DNA of 64,000 bases from Dryas octopetala (Eukaryota; Streptophyta; Magnoliopsida; Rosales; Rosaceae), in NCBI GenBank assembly GCA_963921425.1, contig OY992835.1:25557322-25621321 (forward strand), written 5' to 3'. Numbering within the stretch: the stretch's first letter is position 1; every line of letters begins with the position of its first letter. The notes under the pieces are model-generated. The model worked only from the letters and a program-made list of their open reading frames with translations, ran no database searches and was not told the origin of the DNA. The translations under genes and the position numbers were made by a program. Below, one piece after another: positions 9,272 through 20,968 of the stretch.

Positions 9272-12200
9272 TCATAAAGACACTTCACCTCCACGCAAAT
9301 GCCTATCACGGCCATTAATATCCATGAATGTTGAACCAGAATTTCTTCTCTTAAGTCTATAACTTTTACCTCTTTTGCCTTTCCCTTTACGGCCTGAAAA
9401 CAGCACTGACATGACCGTCAAGAATCCCAAGCCACAGAATACCCATAGAACAACAACCCAGAACCTCACTGAACTAAACATCCCATCTGTCACTGTAGGT
9501 GTAGGTTTTGAAAGTTCCTGAGAATTATTCATTTGCACATTGTTGCTTCCTACAACATAACTTCCATCCAACTTGCCAAGTTTTCTTGATACTGCAACTT
9601 CCTCTAATGCATCTGACTTTGAGTTGGATAAGGAACTGGGATCAGGGCACTTCCTCCTCTCATGATGCAGGTGTAATGCTTCATTTAGTGTCTTCATGCA
9701 TTCTATGCTAAGCAGATCCCTCTGCAGTGCATTTTTGTCGGTCTGATCCAGTGTTGAAGAGTCCGGTGGGTCTGGGAACTGGGCCCAGCACCTGTTAACC
9801 ATGTCAACATTTCTCCAGTTTGCCTTGTCAAAGCTCCAATTTCCAACTTTGAATTCCAAACCATAGTGGAAAACTCTGTATCTGACACCAGGTTCAGGAA
9901 CATATCCTGGGTATATCAGTATCTCACTGCTTATGCGATGCCTTAGTTTCAACTGCATGAAAAAACAGAGGGGGACAGAATCATTAGCACATAATAGCAC
10001 TAAATTTTTTAAAAAAAAATTATAATAATATGATGAATGCTGTGATGACTACTGAAATTGGACTCTGTCAAGGATATATTATGATCAATTTTCTTTTCTT
10101 TCATTCGGAAGCAGGGTGAGGGAACTAAAAGAATTTGTAACTACTCCACAATGAAAAATTCCATGGAAACCTAAACCATACAAAATTACAAGATAAATAT
10201 AGGACTACTTCTTTAGAAGCAACTTACCTCTGCTGCACCAAATGAGTAACCGTACATCTCACTAATCCAGCCAGATTCATATATATCTCCGGTGATATTT
10301 GTGGCATAATGAGCTGTGTCTGCCCGGACTTCCTCGCTTTTGTGCAACCATAGTAAGGCGAATTTTCGAAGATCATCTATATGCATGATGATAACACCTC
10401 CAACCTTGTCACAGGCTTCAGGATGGCGAGTATGGAGTTTTGCAAGCAGATTATCACAGCCAATAAGATAGCTAGCATATACAGATTAGGAAAATAAGTC
10501 CTTGTATGGATCATGCAACTAGAAATCTGCACCCCCAAACACACACACACACACACACATAGAGGAGAGATGCAGCCACACCCAGAATTACATTTGTGTC
10601 CTGAGATAGCAAACATAAAAATAGAAAACATCATTTTGTCTTACTCATAGGGAGTTGAAACTGGTCGGCCACGTGCTGCTTTAAATTCCCATGGTGTAAT
10701 TGGGCCTCTCAAGATCATATCTGCATCAAGAATCACTATGTACTCTGCATCGGTATTTGCATGATTAAGCCAATGAAGGACTGCAGCTGGTTTGTTAATT
10801 GCTGGATACCTGGTAGAGAGAGAAAAAAGAATAACCCAGTAAGGTAAAGGATCAAATTTTCAAGTGAATGATGAAAGAGGCAGTGAAGCAAATTTCCAAA
10901 CACATCAAAACCATATCCCATGAAGGTTGTTTAATACCCAGGGTTTACCAGAAGCTATTGAGCAGGATAGAATTGATTGGGATAGTATGCAGTTGGGCCC
11001 GAGTAGTTAATCTACATAGCTCTATTTATCTTAAAATAGGAAAAACAGTAGCAAAGTCTTAAACCTTCATAGGCTAGTCCAATGCCAATTTTCGCGAACT
11101 ATAATTCTGTCATGCTCATGAGTAGCCTAATATATGCAAAAGTGGTACTGATGCAAACTAAACACCAGACTGTGCATTGGATGAAACAAATGCCAGGGTG
11201 TCAATGCTGAAATGAAGTTCAAATCACCATAAACCATAAGAAGGAAAGAAAAGATTTGAAGAAAATATAATTACCAGTCGCCTGTTAATGGATGTCGGCT
11301 CATGGAAGGGACATAATGGGTGGGAGCCAGATCATGGCCAGCATATTGCTTTAAGTCTTCATCAGTACAGCTGAGTAATCGTGTGATATTTCCAGGCTGG
11401 CCACTCAGGTGAAAACTGTGGACAAATCCTACAGTCTGCCAATCGAAGTAAGGGGTGCATTCTGTGGAAAAAAGGGTGTGGATTTTTGGATATGGCTTCC
11501 CGGGTTCATCAACAACCTTCTGCTCTACAGCCTGTACTGCATCCTCCTCAGTTCGTAAAGTAGCTGCAGTCAGCCGCTTTGGCCGAGTCAGTTCAGCAAA
11601 AGTTTTGCTTTTCAGAAAGCTCATGTATTTTGACCACTTTGGCTTAGGGCATCCATTTGCTGCATGTTGTAGTAAGAGACCCTCATTCAAAGTGTTAATG
11701 CACTCTAAATTCAAGAAAAGACCTTGCCTTTTATGTGGATCAGGTTCCATCAGCTTTAACTGGACAAAGAAAGAATGTTAAATTTCGCATATACCAACCA
11801 TGAAGACCTTGACCATGATCTTCCTAATAAAAAATTTTGATGCCTCAATTCACATGTGTACCATAAAAATGAAAGGTAGTTAAAAAAAAAACTAACAACA
11901 AAATGAACATTCCATTCAGTGCTTCTAATTAGGGCCTACCTAAAAGGTGCCTAACTGATCACATTTTAGCGCCCGGGGGGGGGGGATAATCGATGCAAAC
12001 ATACACCATGAAAGAAATGTGCAGGCTTCTCTTAAGTAAAGAGTTTCTTATATTAAAGAGAATAATTATTCACTATAGGATCATATACCTCCTTAGGATA
12101 TGGAGGTTCAGGAAAGAGTCGGCCACAATCATAAACAATACCATCTTCATGGTGATCTAATTTACTAAAAGACCAATTTCCAACGTTAAATGGCAAGCCA

Positions 12201-13803
12201 TAGTGAAGAAGAATGGGCACAACACCCTCTCGTGGAGTATAACCTGGGTAGATCATCAAGTTATCATTTATTTTGTGCCGAAGACCAACCTGAAATAAAA
12301 TAAGGTAACCAACACCAATTAACAAACAAAAAAAAAAAAAAAAAGCACTAAGCAAAGAAGCTGAAATGGTAAATAGGTAAGGTGGAACTGTGAAAAAAAA
12401 ATGTTTTAAGGGAGATATAAAGAAACTTACCTCTGCTGCACCAAAAGAGTATCCATACATCTCACTGATCCATCCTTTCCCATAGATGTCACCGGTTAGA
12501 TTAGTTGCCCAGTGAGCTCTATCTTCCCGCACTTCTTCTGTTTTTGAAAGCCACATGGGTGCCAATGCTCGAAGATCATCTATATGCATGGCTAAAAGCC
12601 CACCAACTTTATCACAGAATTCTGGGTGCTTTGTGTGCAATTGAGCCAGAAGATTATCACATCCAACCAAGTACCTGAAGGAGAAATTCATTATACGAAT
12701 ATATGTTGATAGCCACAGTCCCTACAAGGGGGAAAGAAGAATATTGAATATTAACGTGTAAAATATATTTACAGCTCAAAAAATCCTCAGAAGAAAAGGT
12801 TCATAAACATATTATTCAAATGGCAGAAGGATGTCAAGTACAAACAGTACTCTCTACTTGACTGACCTTTTAATTCCAACTAATTTGATTTGGCTACATG
12901 GTGACAAGTATGAACGATTATAGTGAGTTCACCAGGCATTCATAATGCCCTTGTATGGTAAAACCTGGTTGTAGCTAATATGTAGAGTTATCAATAGCAT
13001 CATTCACATACAGATGATTTAAATCATTCACATACAGATGATTTAAAAGGTTTATCATGGAAGCAAGCTCAGCTTTGATGTAGTATCATTTAGATGAAAA
13101 GAACAAAAGGAGTAATACCCATAATATGCTGCAACAGGTCTGCCTTTCTCAGCACCAAGTTCCCAAGGAACAATTGGCCCCCGTATGATCATGTCTGCAT
13201 CCAAAATCACAACCCAATCAACATTCTCAGCCTCTTTACTATGCTTAAGCCAGTGCACAACTCCAGCAGGTTTGTTAATAGCAGGGTACCTGTAAGATTA
13301 AATACAAAGTTACAAACATTTTAATAATCATTTTTTCCATTTAATTAGAATGATAGCATAATCAAAATCCGAAACCAAACCAAACCCATCAAACAGAAGT
13401 TACAGAACTAACAATTAAGCAAGAATTGCAAAGTAACCCGGAATTCAAAACCCCATTTGAGAGCAAAACAAAGGAGCTGAGAAACAAAGCAGACTGACCA
13501 GTCACCAGTCTTTGGGTGCTTGCTCATTGAAGGCACCTCAAAAGTGGGAGCCAAATGCATGCCTTTGTACTTCTTCTTCTCCTCGTCGGTACAGCTGAGG
13601 AGTCGGGTAATGGGGCCGGGTTGCCGGGCCTTCCTGTAGCTTTGCATGAGGCCCACAGTCTGCCAGTCGAAGTAGTTCTGGCACTCCACCGAGAACAGCG
13701 TGTGGATCCTCCTCGGAGCCTCCCGACCCATTTCCGCTCCCCAACTACCATTCATGCAGAGACCCATCAACCCCACCACCACCAAAACCAGGAATCCACC
13801 CAT
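9272..13803 (-). CDS. SERGT1: Peptidyl serine alpha-galactosyltransferase (tandem GT domains)
   Basis: Eight exons: 13499-13803, 13119-13289, 12431-12674, 12089-12289, 11275-11759, 10645-10809, 10228-10471, 9272-9952; 2496 nt, 831 residues. A signal peptide opens the protein, two homologous catalytic repeats follow (each with HTLFS-EC-YFDWQTVG, then VILDADMI-RGP with a DAD metal-binding motif, then GDIY--GWISEMYGYSFGAAE), and one membrane span (VVVLWVFCGLGFLTV) sits near the C terminus before a basic tail. The family adds a single alpha-galactose to serine in extensin Ser-Hyp motifs in the ER/Golgi. Length is close to the Arabidopsis enzyme. The exon pattern is itself duplicated: exons 3 and 7 are both 244 nt, exons 2 and 6 are 171 and 165 nt, with identical splice phases. 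Its start faces the C2H2 gene across a 1.75 kb divergent region. Confidence 0.93.
10538..10559. repeat. (CA)n microsatellite
   Basis: About ten CA units in the intron between galactosyltransferase exons 6 and 7. Likely length-variable. Confidence 0.9.
11975..11985. repeat. G11 homopolymer in a galactosyltransferase intron
   Basis: Eleven G residues, hence poly-C in the transcript, in the intron between exons 4 and 5. One of three long G tracts in the window. Confidence 0.85.
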
Positions 13804-15550
13804 TGTAGCTCAATTCAAGCTCGGATTTCAAAAGGGTATCACCTCAGAGATCTGAATTTCATCATGGCGTTGACAGGTGCAGTGAAGTCAAATCAGAGTT
13901 TTGTTGTTGTGTATTTCTACTCCAGGAACACATAGAGATGTGGAGGCAACATGGATTTTAATATACAATATATGTTTTGGTTACATACAATGCAATTGGA
14001 TTGATTATTCAACAAAATTATTGAATTTGGTATGCGATTGATTAATTTAATAGGAAACACCAAATCTGAATGGAAGAAATGGACTTGTTCTTTCACAAAC
14101 ACAGTGGGACACACGGCTACGAGATTTTCCAGCTTCGCTGGCTTCAACGTCGTATTTCTTTCACTATTTTTTATTTTTTTGTTCCAAACGAAACGTCGTG
14201 TTTTAATCGGCAAATTCGGACAACGATTATGAAATCATTGAAATGCATGAAAAACGACGACGCCTCATTGAACATTAGAACTCATTATTTCTTCTTATGT
14301 TAGTAATTAGTATCGTGGTATCATTCTGTAATTATTTTATTTGGTTTTCTAAAAAAATTAAAAAGTGTCACATCTTTTTGGTAATTAAAGGTGTCCTTGA
14401 GTTAATTTTATCAGACTAATTTTTTGGGTCAATTAAAAACTGACAATCTGCGCTGGACCGAAGAAACTCACAAAAGATTTTATCTATGCCTAATTTATAT
14501 GGTTTTGGAGCAATATTATGAATCATAATATTGATGTCTGTATTATATTTTCCTTTTTGTGTAAAATTTTATACCTAATCTAACAACTACCTAAGTGCCA
14601 ATGTGCCATGGTCTAACTACTACCTAAGCGCCATGGTATGTAGTTTATTATGAATTCATTTGTTTATTTAACTATTTTTTATTAATTAATTGTTGTTCAT
14701 GATATTTGAATGCAAATTCTCATCAATATGAAAAAACTGAATACCATTTATTAGACCAAATTATCATTCACAATTTATTAATTTAAATTAAACATCTATT
14801 CATAATGAAAATTACATTATATAATAATATGTTGGGATTAATACTAATTTGGTACTCAGACTATTATACTTGTATCAGTTTGGTCCCCATATATTTAATT
14901 TGGAAAATTTTGTTCCCAGACTTTTTTCAATTTTGCCAATTAAGGTTATTCAATTAATTTACACACTTATAATTGAGGTTATTCAGTCAATTTACGCGCA
15001 TAGAGTTATGGTATAGTTTAGAGTGATCATTCTGCCATAAAAAAGAAGGGCACATGATTGATACATGGTTCTATGCAAATGGAGCTTTGGACGAAAAAAT
15101 GTGTAAATTGACTGAATAACCTTAATTGAAATAATTGAAAAAGTATGGGGACTAAATTTTCCAAATTAAAAATCTGAGAACCAAACTGATACAAGTATAA
15201 TAATTTGGAGACCAAATTGTCATTAATCCCTAATATGTTCAATATTGTTCTTCCAGAAAAAGGTTCAATATTTTTGTTGAGTTGGGCCTTATAGAGAATG
15301 ACAATCCAAGATTGTAATCCACGGTCCGGAGGGTTTTAAGGGCTTGTAGAGGCCCAACAAACCCAGCATAAAACTCAGCCGAAGGCGGACCTTGGGCGTC
15401 CTACGTGGCAAGTATTGATTGGTTATTGGGGCGTGGAGGCGGCAGTCGGGTCGTCCTCTGACGCAGAGAAACAGTAGACTGAGTGGCGGAATGCTGTGGA
15501 GTGTTCAGCAATTAGCCTTGCAATTTACAAAATTACAAGAGAGATCTTGA
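13804..15550. promoter_or_regulatory. Divergent promoter region between galactosyltransferase and C2H2 gene
   Basis: The two genes start facing away from each other. The middle is interrupted by a 397-bp MITE (14834-15230). On the right side, 15300-15480 has GGCCCAAC (site-II-like), TACGTGGC (ACGT core) at about 15402-15409 and ATTGG (reverse CCAAT) words, typical of plant promoters. Base composition is AT-rich elsewhere. No gene seen. Confidence 0.5.
14834..15230. mobile_element. Mutator-like MITE with perfect 9-bp TSD
   Basis: The ends begin GGGATTAAT and finish ATTAATCCC. The inverted arms match over roughly 130 bases each (14834-14965 against 15100-15230), including shared words such as TATTATACTTGTATCAGTTT. 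The 9-mer TAATATGTT stands immediately outside both ends (14825-14833 and 15231-15239), an exact target-site duplication of the Mutator size. The 397-bp element has no coding capacity and would depend on an autonomous MULE. Confidence 0.92.
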
Positions 15551-17904
15551 ATGAAGAAGATGAAGAAGTGTTGTAAAATGATGTGGGTGGGTCTTCTGTA
15601 CCTTGGCTTATCAGTGTCTCTGCAATTTAGTATTGTTTCTTCAACCTCGTCTCCTCAGCCTCTGCTAACGAATCAGGTATATTTATTAGTTGCTTTTGTT
15701 TTCTATTCTTGGTTATCTTATTTCACAATATTGAATGTTTCTAAACAAGATTTTAGCAACCCATCAATGTCTCTCTAGCAATTCTTAGAATGAGTAAAAT
15801 TCATTCATTGATTATGACCCTTTTCTTTGTTTTCCCAGGGTTATGAGGAATTTGCAACCACAAGGTATTATAGTTGAAATGTTGAACATCTATATGTATG
15901 TATGTATGATTAATCTAGTAAATTATTTACCCTTCTTAGCATCAACCACTTCTTTTGAGATGGAGTATTTGTATATGTTCATATCACTCAGAATTATACA
16001 ACTGCAAACCTTGGCACGATTTGTTGCATATTATTGTGCTCTTTTTTAGGATTTTAAACCTGTAAATAGTACTAATACCATAATTTGATACATAGAACTT
16101 TAAAGCAAGAACTGACAGATCCTCCTGAGGTACATTGTTCGAGAGAAAGGAGTAGGGCAGCGTGGAAAATAATTCAGGAGGTATCGGAATGCATAGAGTT
16201 TCCTGATTAATGCCACCTTTCCTGTGGTTTATTCTCATGTCAATATCATTATCTCTCTTGCTTGGTGCAGTATTTGATGCCCTTTGTAGAGAAAGAGCGG
16301 TATCAGATTCCAACAACGTGTAGGTTGCACCCCGACAATGATCTGTACAGAGATCAGGAACAGCACAAATTCTGTGTAGATTTACATGACTGGCAATGTG
16401 GATATTGTAAGAAAAGATTTTATGACGAGAAATTTCTTGATAAGCACTTTGACAACAGGCATTACAATTTGCTGAATGTGGTAAGTACTCTTTTAGTTGT
16501 ATCTTCCTAACAGTGATGTTTGTTTAGCCTGATGGTGCATTGCTAATTGAAACATGGCATACCTGTGCTGAATCAGAGTCATAGCAGGTGTTTGGCAAAT
16601 GTTTGTGGTGCGTTGCATTGCGACCTCGTAATGGATTCTGCACCACAAACGACTAAGTGCAATCCTGCTGCTGCTGCACGGAATCATCATCTATGTGAGG
16701 TGGCACCTGAATGATGTCTTATGCATTTAAATTTCAGCATTCTTTGTATTTATAAATTGTGCATCATGTGCAGGGTCTAGCTGATAGTTGTTTTCCAGTC
16801 AATCAGGGTCCTTCAGCAAGCCGTCTTCATGGTATTTTATATATTTCTTTATCATAATTAGAAAAGTTGTAACAAGTTATCTATCTAATTTTATCAACTT
16901 ACGATATTGCTTCCTTGATGTTTATTACAACAGAATTCTTCATACACCAATTCTGTGATGCCCACACGTGCACTGGAGGTCGGAAACCCTTCTCTCAAGG
17001 CCGCAGGAAGGTAAAGTTCTCCGTCATTTGTCCTTGGGTGCTCTATATTTTATATGGTAAACGTGATATTTTAGTGGGCGTATGTTTGACTGAAGAATAT
17101 GATTGTTTAATTGAGTGATGTGAGGCGGATGGCATGTCTTGTTGTAAATATGTTTTGAGTCATTTAGAAATTAGACAAATGGTGAAGGGAAGAGGAGAGT
17201 CCTATGGTTTACCGTAAGATGCTTATACTCCCTTCGGTTTCTTTGCTTACCGCTTATATCACTTGTGGTATCCTCCATTACATAAAACTGTTAGTTTTGG
17301 CTGACAATCATGGACATTAATCGTTTTTCCCTCTCAAATTTTAATCTTGTGAGATAAAATCCTCTACGTTCTTAATTTATGGCTTTATGTGTAAAGGGTC
17401 TTAGATATCTGGAACCTCTGTGAAAACAACTTTTTTGGAATGAAAATTATTTGTGGAAGATCGTAATGGGGCACAACCCTTGCAATCAGGTAGCAGTTAG
17501 TTTGAAAGAATGTTTATCTTGGTTGCAGCTGTGATCATGCCTGCTTATATCATTTATTTCCCCATTTTGAAACTTGATGCTTATATAACATAGTTTTTTA
17601 GGTTATGATGTCTTGTTGGTTATTCTCTTCATTGACTGCATCCCTTATGTTTCAAATGTGCAGAAGAGGACAAGTACATCCTACCTTGTTATTTCCATTG
17701 GGACTCTGATGCTGCTGCTCTTTTTCTATACTTACATTTACTTGTACAAAAGGTATCTATATTTAGACTTCTCATTTGCCCCAGTTTTGGTTGCTTTTCA
17801 ATCCGTTTAACAATGCTAAATTATGTGACAGTGGAATGAAAAGGGGAACTCAAGAACAACTGAAACGCATCTCACAAAGTGGAAGGAAGAAAAAACCCTC
17901 TTAG
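15551..17904 (+). CDS. Membrane-anchored protein with signal peptide and C2H2 zinc finger, unknown function
   Basis: Eight exons: 15551-15676, 15839-15864, 16096-16180, 16271-16480, 16774-16831, 16934-17010, 17664-17752, 17832-17904; 744 nt, 247 residues. A hydrophobic N terminus (VGLLYLGLSVSLQFSIVSS) looks like a signal peptide. A C2H2-type motif follows at about 121-144 (CGYCKKRF...DKHFDNRH), then a cysteine/histidine-rich stretch (FCDAHTCTGG), one membrane span at about 201-221 (VISIGTLMLLLFFYTYIYLY) and a short basic tail. The start is the second available methionine context only in that MKKMKK offers two; the first was used. I recognise it as a conserved plant family without an assigned function. 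If the topology is right, the finger is in the ER lumen or outside the cell, where it would not bind DNA. Confidence 0.85.
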
Positions 17905-18518
17905 ATGTTACACTTTTTCATATAAATGCAAAAGCAGTGTTGTTCTATTTTTAAAATTTGAATTTTGACCATTAATTCAGTGTAGAGGAAGAACAAAATT
18001 TTTTGGCAATGCGAATGACTGAAAGTCTGAAAGTTGTTAATTGAAGAAGATATAGTCAAACAACTCTTTGTGAAGCTGCATGTGTGCCTGCTTTTCCCTC
18101 CCAGGAGGATATTCCTGAGACTGCCTTTTAAATAGCTAAGTTCAAAACTAGTTCCTTCTTAGAAGACATCTCCTTGCAGCTAAAGTAGGGTAGATTATGA
18201 TGGACTAGAAGATAAAAAAGAATTATGAAAAATTCTATGTATTGTGGAGCTGGAAAGTAGATATGGAGTATACAAGATTGATTTTGGGATGATTACCCTG
18301 GCCAACTGGTTTACATGTACATTGCGATCGATGATAGTTTGTAGTACAAACAAACAACATATGGCAATGAATAATGATGCTGAATTTGGCTCCCAAGCTA
18401 CCCTTAAGTTCTAAGCAATGAAGTTGAGTGTGCCACAAATTATCTTGCAACCCTCCAGGCTGGGAAAGTTGATTGGTGAGCATCATTTGACATCAAGTGA
18501 AATGGAGCAAAGCCTGAA
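17905..18518. other. Convergent 3' region of the C2H2 and DUF971 genes
   Basis: Contains both 3' UTRs; no further frame, RNA gene or repeat was recognised. Confidence 0.5.
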
Positions 18519-19598
18519 TCATTTTCTTTTAGTTGGATCTCGCCTGAGTCCGTATTTGTTAAGTGTTTTGATATAACTTCTCATGAGGCTGAATTTGTTG
18601 CTCCCCAGATGATACAAGTAATCCCACGAATAAATGCCGGTTTTATGCAAGTCATCGAAAACAATCCTGAAAAGTGAAACATCCTCAGTCACAACATAAC
18701 ATTCTGGATACATAAATTATGTGCGACTGTCATTAGATTCATAGTTTAAAAGTACCTTACCCCGTAGTTTCCTACAGGCTCTGCAGACATAATTCCCACG
18801 TGCCGCCGCCCAGATATCACCTGCTTCAATTGTTTAACATCAATAGAACTCACACCAGCTCTTATATCAATTTGTAGGGGTAGCAAAAATTACGAACAGC
18901 ATGAAAAAAGAGAGTTGGGGAGATAAAAAGGCAGCGAAACATATTCAATTGAGGATGTATTGTCAACAAATCAATCATATGAAACTCCTAAAACATGCTA
19001 AATAATGACTCAAAAGGTTTCTTATGTAAATTTAAAGATTTGACAAAGTGATCACAAAAATTTTCTCTTTTCTCTTTGCATAAGATTGAATGCATGACCC
19101 TTTTGATTTTCTAGATACACTCACATGATGTATTAGACACTTCCATCTCATACATAAATATATAGGAATGACTTCATATTCAAAATCATTCCAACAACAA
19201 TTTCATAAAGAAAGCAAAAAAAATATATAGAGATATATGTATATCAGATGTAAGATAAGAAATGACTGAGAATTACCTTTTCACCAGCAATTGACCTAAC
19301 CTTGGCATCAGCAGCTGGACTGTGTATTCTTAGAAACTCAGCTGACAAATTAAACACACTACCATTGCCAAACTCCACCTCTACCTGAAATTAACAAACA
19401 CCCAAAAAACTATTTTCAAACATCAACAAGATGAACCCTGAATTGCTAGGTATGTATATTTCAAACCGAACAACAAAATTACAGCAGAGCTTAAAGCTTG
19501 AAGCTTACACATTTAGGCGCGTGGAGAGCGAATCTGGTGAGTCGGGGAGCATCCACGGTAGCGTGGAACCTCCGAATCGCTCTCTGTATTGCCAACAT
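18519..19598 (-). CDS. DUF971 (GBBH-like N-terminal domain) small protein
   Basis: Four exons: 19509-19598, 19277-19384, 18756-18820, 18519-18666; 411 nt, 136 residues. Residues about 31-125 match the DUF971 / gamma-butyrobetaine-hydroxylase-like N-terminal domain: VEVEFGNGSVFNLSAEFLR, then GRRHVGIMSAEPVGNYGVRI and FDDLHKTGIYSWDYLYHLG. The donor of exon 3 is AAG-GTACTT, chosen because it restores the conserved NYGVRIVFDD. The first 30 residues are rich in arginine and alanine without acidic residues except one, which suggests an organelle transit peptide, most likely mitochondrial. The domain also occurs at the C terminus of HCF101-type Fe-S proteins and at the N terminus of carnitine-pathway dioxygenases; as a stand-alone protein its role is unknown. 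Confidence 0.88.
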
Positions 19599-20329
19599 TC
19601 TTCCTGGCGTTCCTCCACTCGTCTCACGCCCAATTGCTTTTGCTGGGTTTTTTTTTTTTTTTTGTCTGAATTGCTTTTGCTGGTTGGTTTATTGGCTTTT
19701 TTTTTTTACTACGAAGACGAAGCCCTGAGGACTGGGTCCGGGCCTACCTGCGCAGCGGGCTGCTTGGGCTATGATCGGCTCTAGGCCTGTGATGGTAATA
19801 CAATTTAGAAGTTGGTCCATTAATATTAAAATATAGTTGGGCCCAATATCCATCATGAACATATATATTTGTTATTCCTTGTCATTATATAAATCTATAT
19901 GTGGTGTATTTTTTTTTAGGGTAAATTACAATTTAGTACCTCAACTTTACCTCGGATTTCAAGTTAGTACCTCAAGTTCAAAAAGTTGCATGTCAGTACC
20001 TTAACTTTCATTTTGTTGCAATTACATACCTCCGTTAGTTTTTCCGTCTGTCAGACCGTTAAGCGCCTACGTGGCACGGTGACGTGACTTTAAAAAATGC
20101 CACATAGACAAAAAAATTAATAAAAAAATAATAAACTTTTTAAAAATAAAATAAATAATTATAAAAAACAAAAAAATTAAAAAAACCAAAATTAAATTAA
20201 AAAAACAAACAAACAAATAACAAATCAATAAAAACCATCAACAAAATTCATCAAAAATAAATTAACAAAAATCAACCCAAAATTCATTTGCCACAACGCC
20301 TCCTTCTTCCCCAACAAATCAACCCATAA

Positions 20330-20679
20330 GTCACCTCCGGTCTGACTCGGGCCAACTCAGCCACTACCCCAACTCGGCCCTTGATCACCCCGAGATGCAG
20401 AGGAGTCAACCCATCTCGATCCTAGACCAAACACAGATCTGGGTTGACCAGCGCCAAATGTTTGACTATTTCCAGGGACCCTTTTGCTGTTGCCAAGTGA
20501 AGAGGCGAAGAACCTTGGGAATTCAACTGGGAAGCGAGCTCGGGCTTTCGACCCAGTAATTCTTTGGCGAAAGCAAAGTGACCCAGAAGCGAGGCTATGT
20601 GTAAGGGCGTGTCAAAATCAACCCGAGACCCACCCCAACCCACAACCACCACTCGAGCAACCCTCCCTCCCAGCCACAC
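20330..20679 (-). pseudogene. Captured ankyrin-repeat gene fragment (BDA1/ITN1-like)
   Basis: The minus strand reads DTPLHIASLLGHFAFAKELL, a second repeat with SSPLHLATAKGSLEIVKHL, NPDLCLV, an in-frame TAG at about 20422, and then continues in the same frame with DRDGLTPLHLG and a degenerate helix. That is two and a half ankyrin repeats of the plant BDA1/ITN1 membrane-ankyrin type with no upstream start of its own and no transmembrane part. The stop falls where the family normally has a basic residue. It is a non-functional or at best truncated fragment inside the Pack-MULE. Confidence 0.75.
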
Positions 20680-20719
20680 AAATCAACCCACCACCCGATA
20701 CCCCAAAACCCGAGCAATC

Positions 20720-20968
20720 CGAGACCCACCCCACCAGTCACCGGAGAAAGAGAGAGGAAGAAGATCGGGGTGGTCTCGCCGAAGATGCGCGCCGGAGAAA
20801 GAGATCGGGAAGAGAGAGAAGTGAGGAGAGAGAAGAGACAGAATCAGGGGGTGGGCAACCCGAGACCCACCAGTCACCGGAGAAAGAGAGAGGAAGAAGA
20901 TGCAGGTTCTCGCCGGAGATGGGCGCTGGAGAAAGAGATCGGGCAGAGAGAGAAGTGAGGAGAGAGAA
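20720..20968. repeat. Tandem duplication of ~136-141 bp in the Pack-MULE core
   Basis: Two copies start with GAGACCCACC...AGTCACCGG (AGTCACCGG at 20736 and 20872) and run through GAGAAAGAGAGAGGAAGAAG, GAGAAAGAGATCGGG and AGAAGTGAGGAGAGAGAA. Copies differ by small indels. Likely a 5' UTR-like GA-rich segment captured with the ankyrin fragment and later doubled. Confidence 0.8.

Noticed and set aside
13000-13050. 26-bp direct repeat (ATTCACATACAGATGATTTA twice) in a galactosyltransferase intron
   Set aside because: A simple two-copy slippage event with no further structure.
19431-19784. Plus-strand frame over the DUF971 5' end
   Set aside because: Overlaps exon 1 of the DUF971 gene on the other strand and includes poly-phenylalanine from a T tract.
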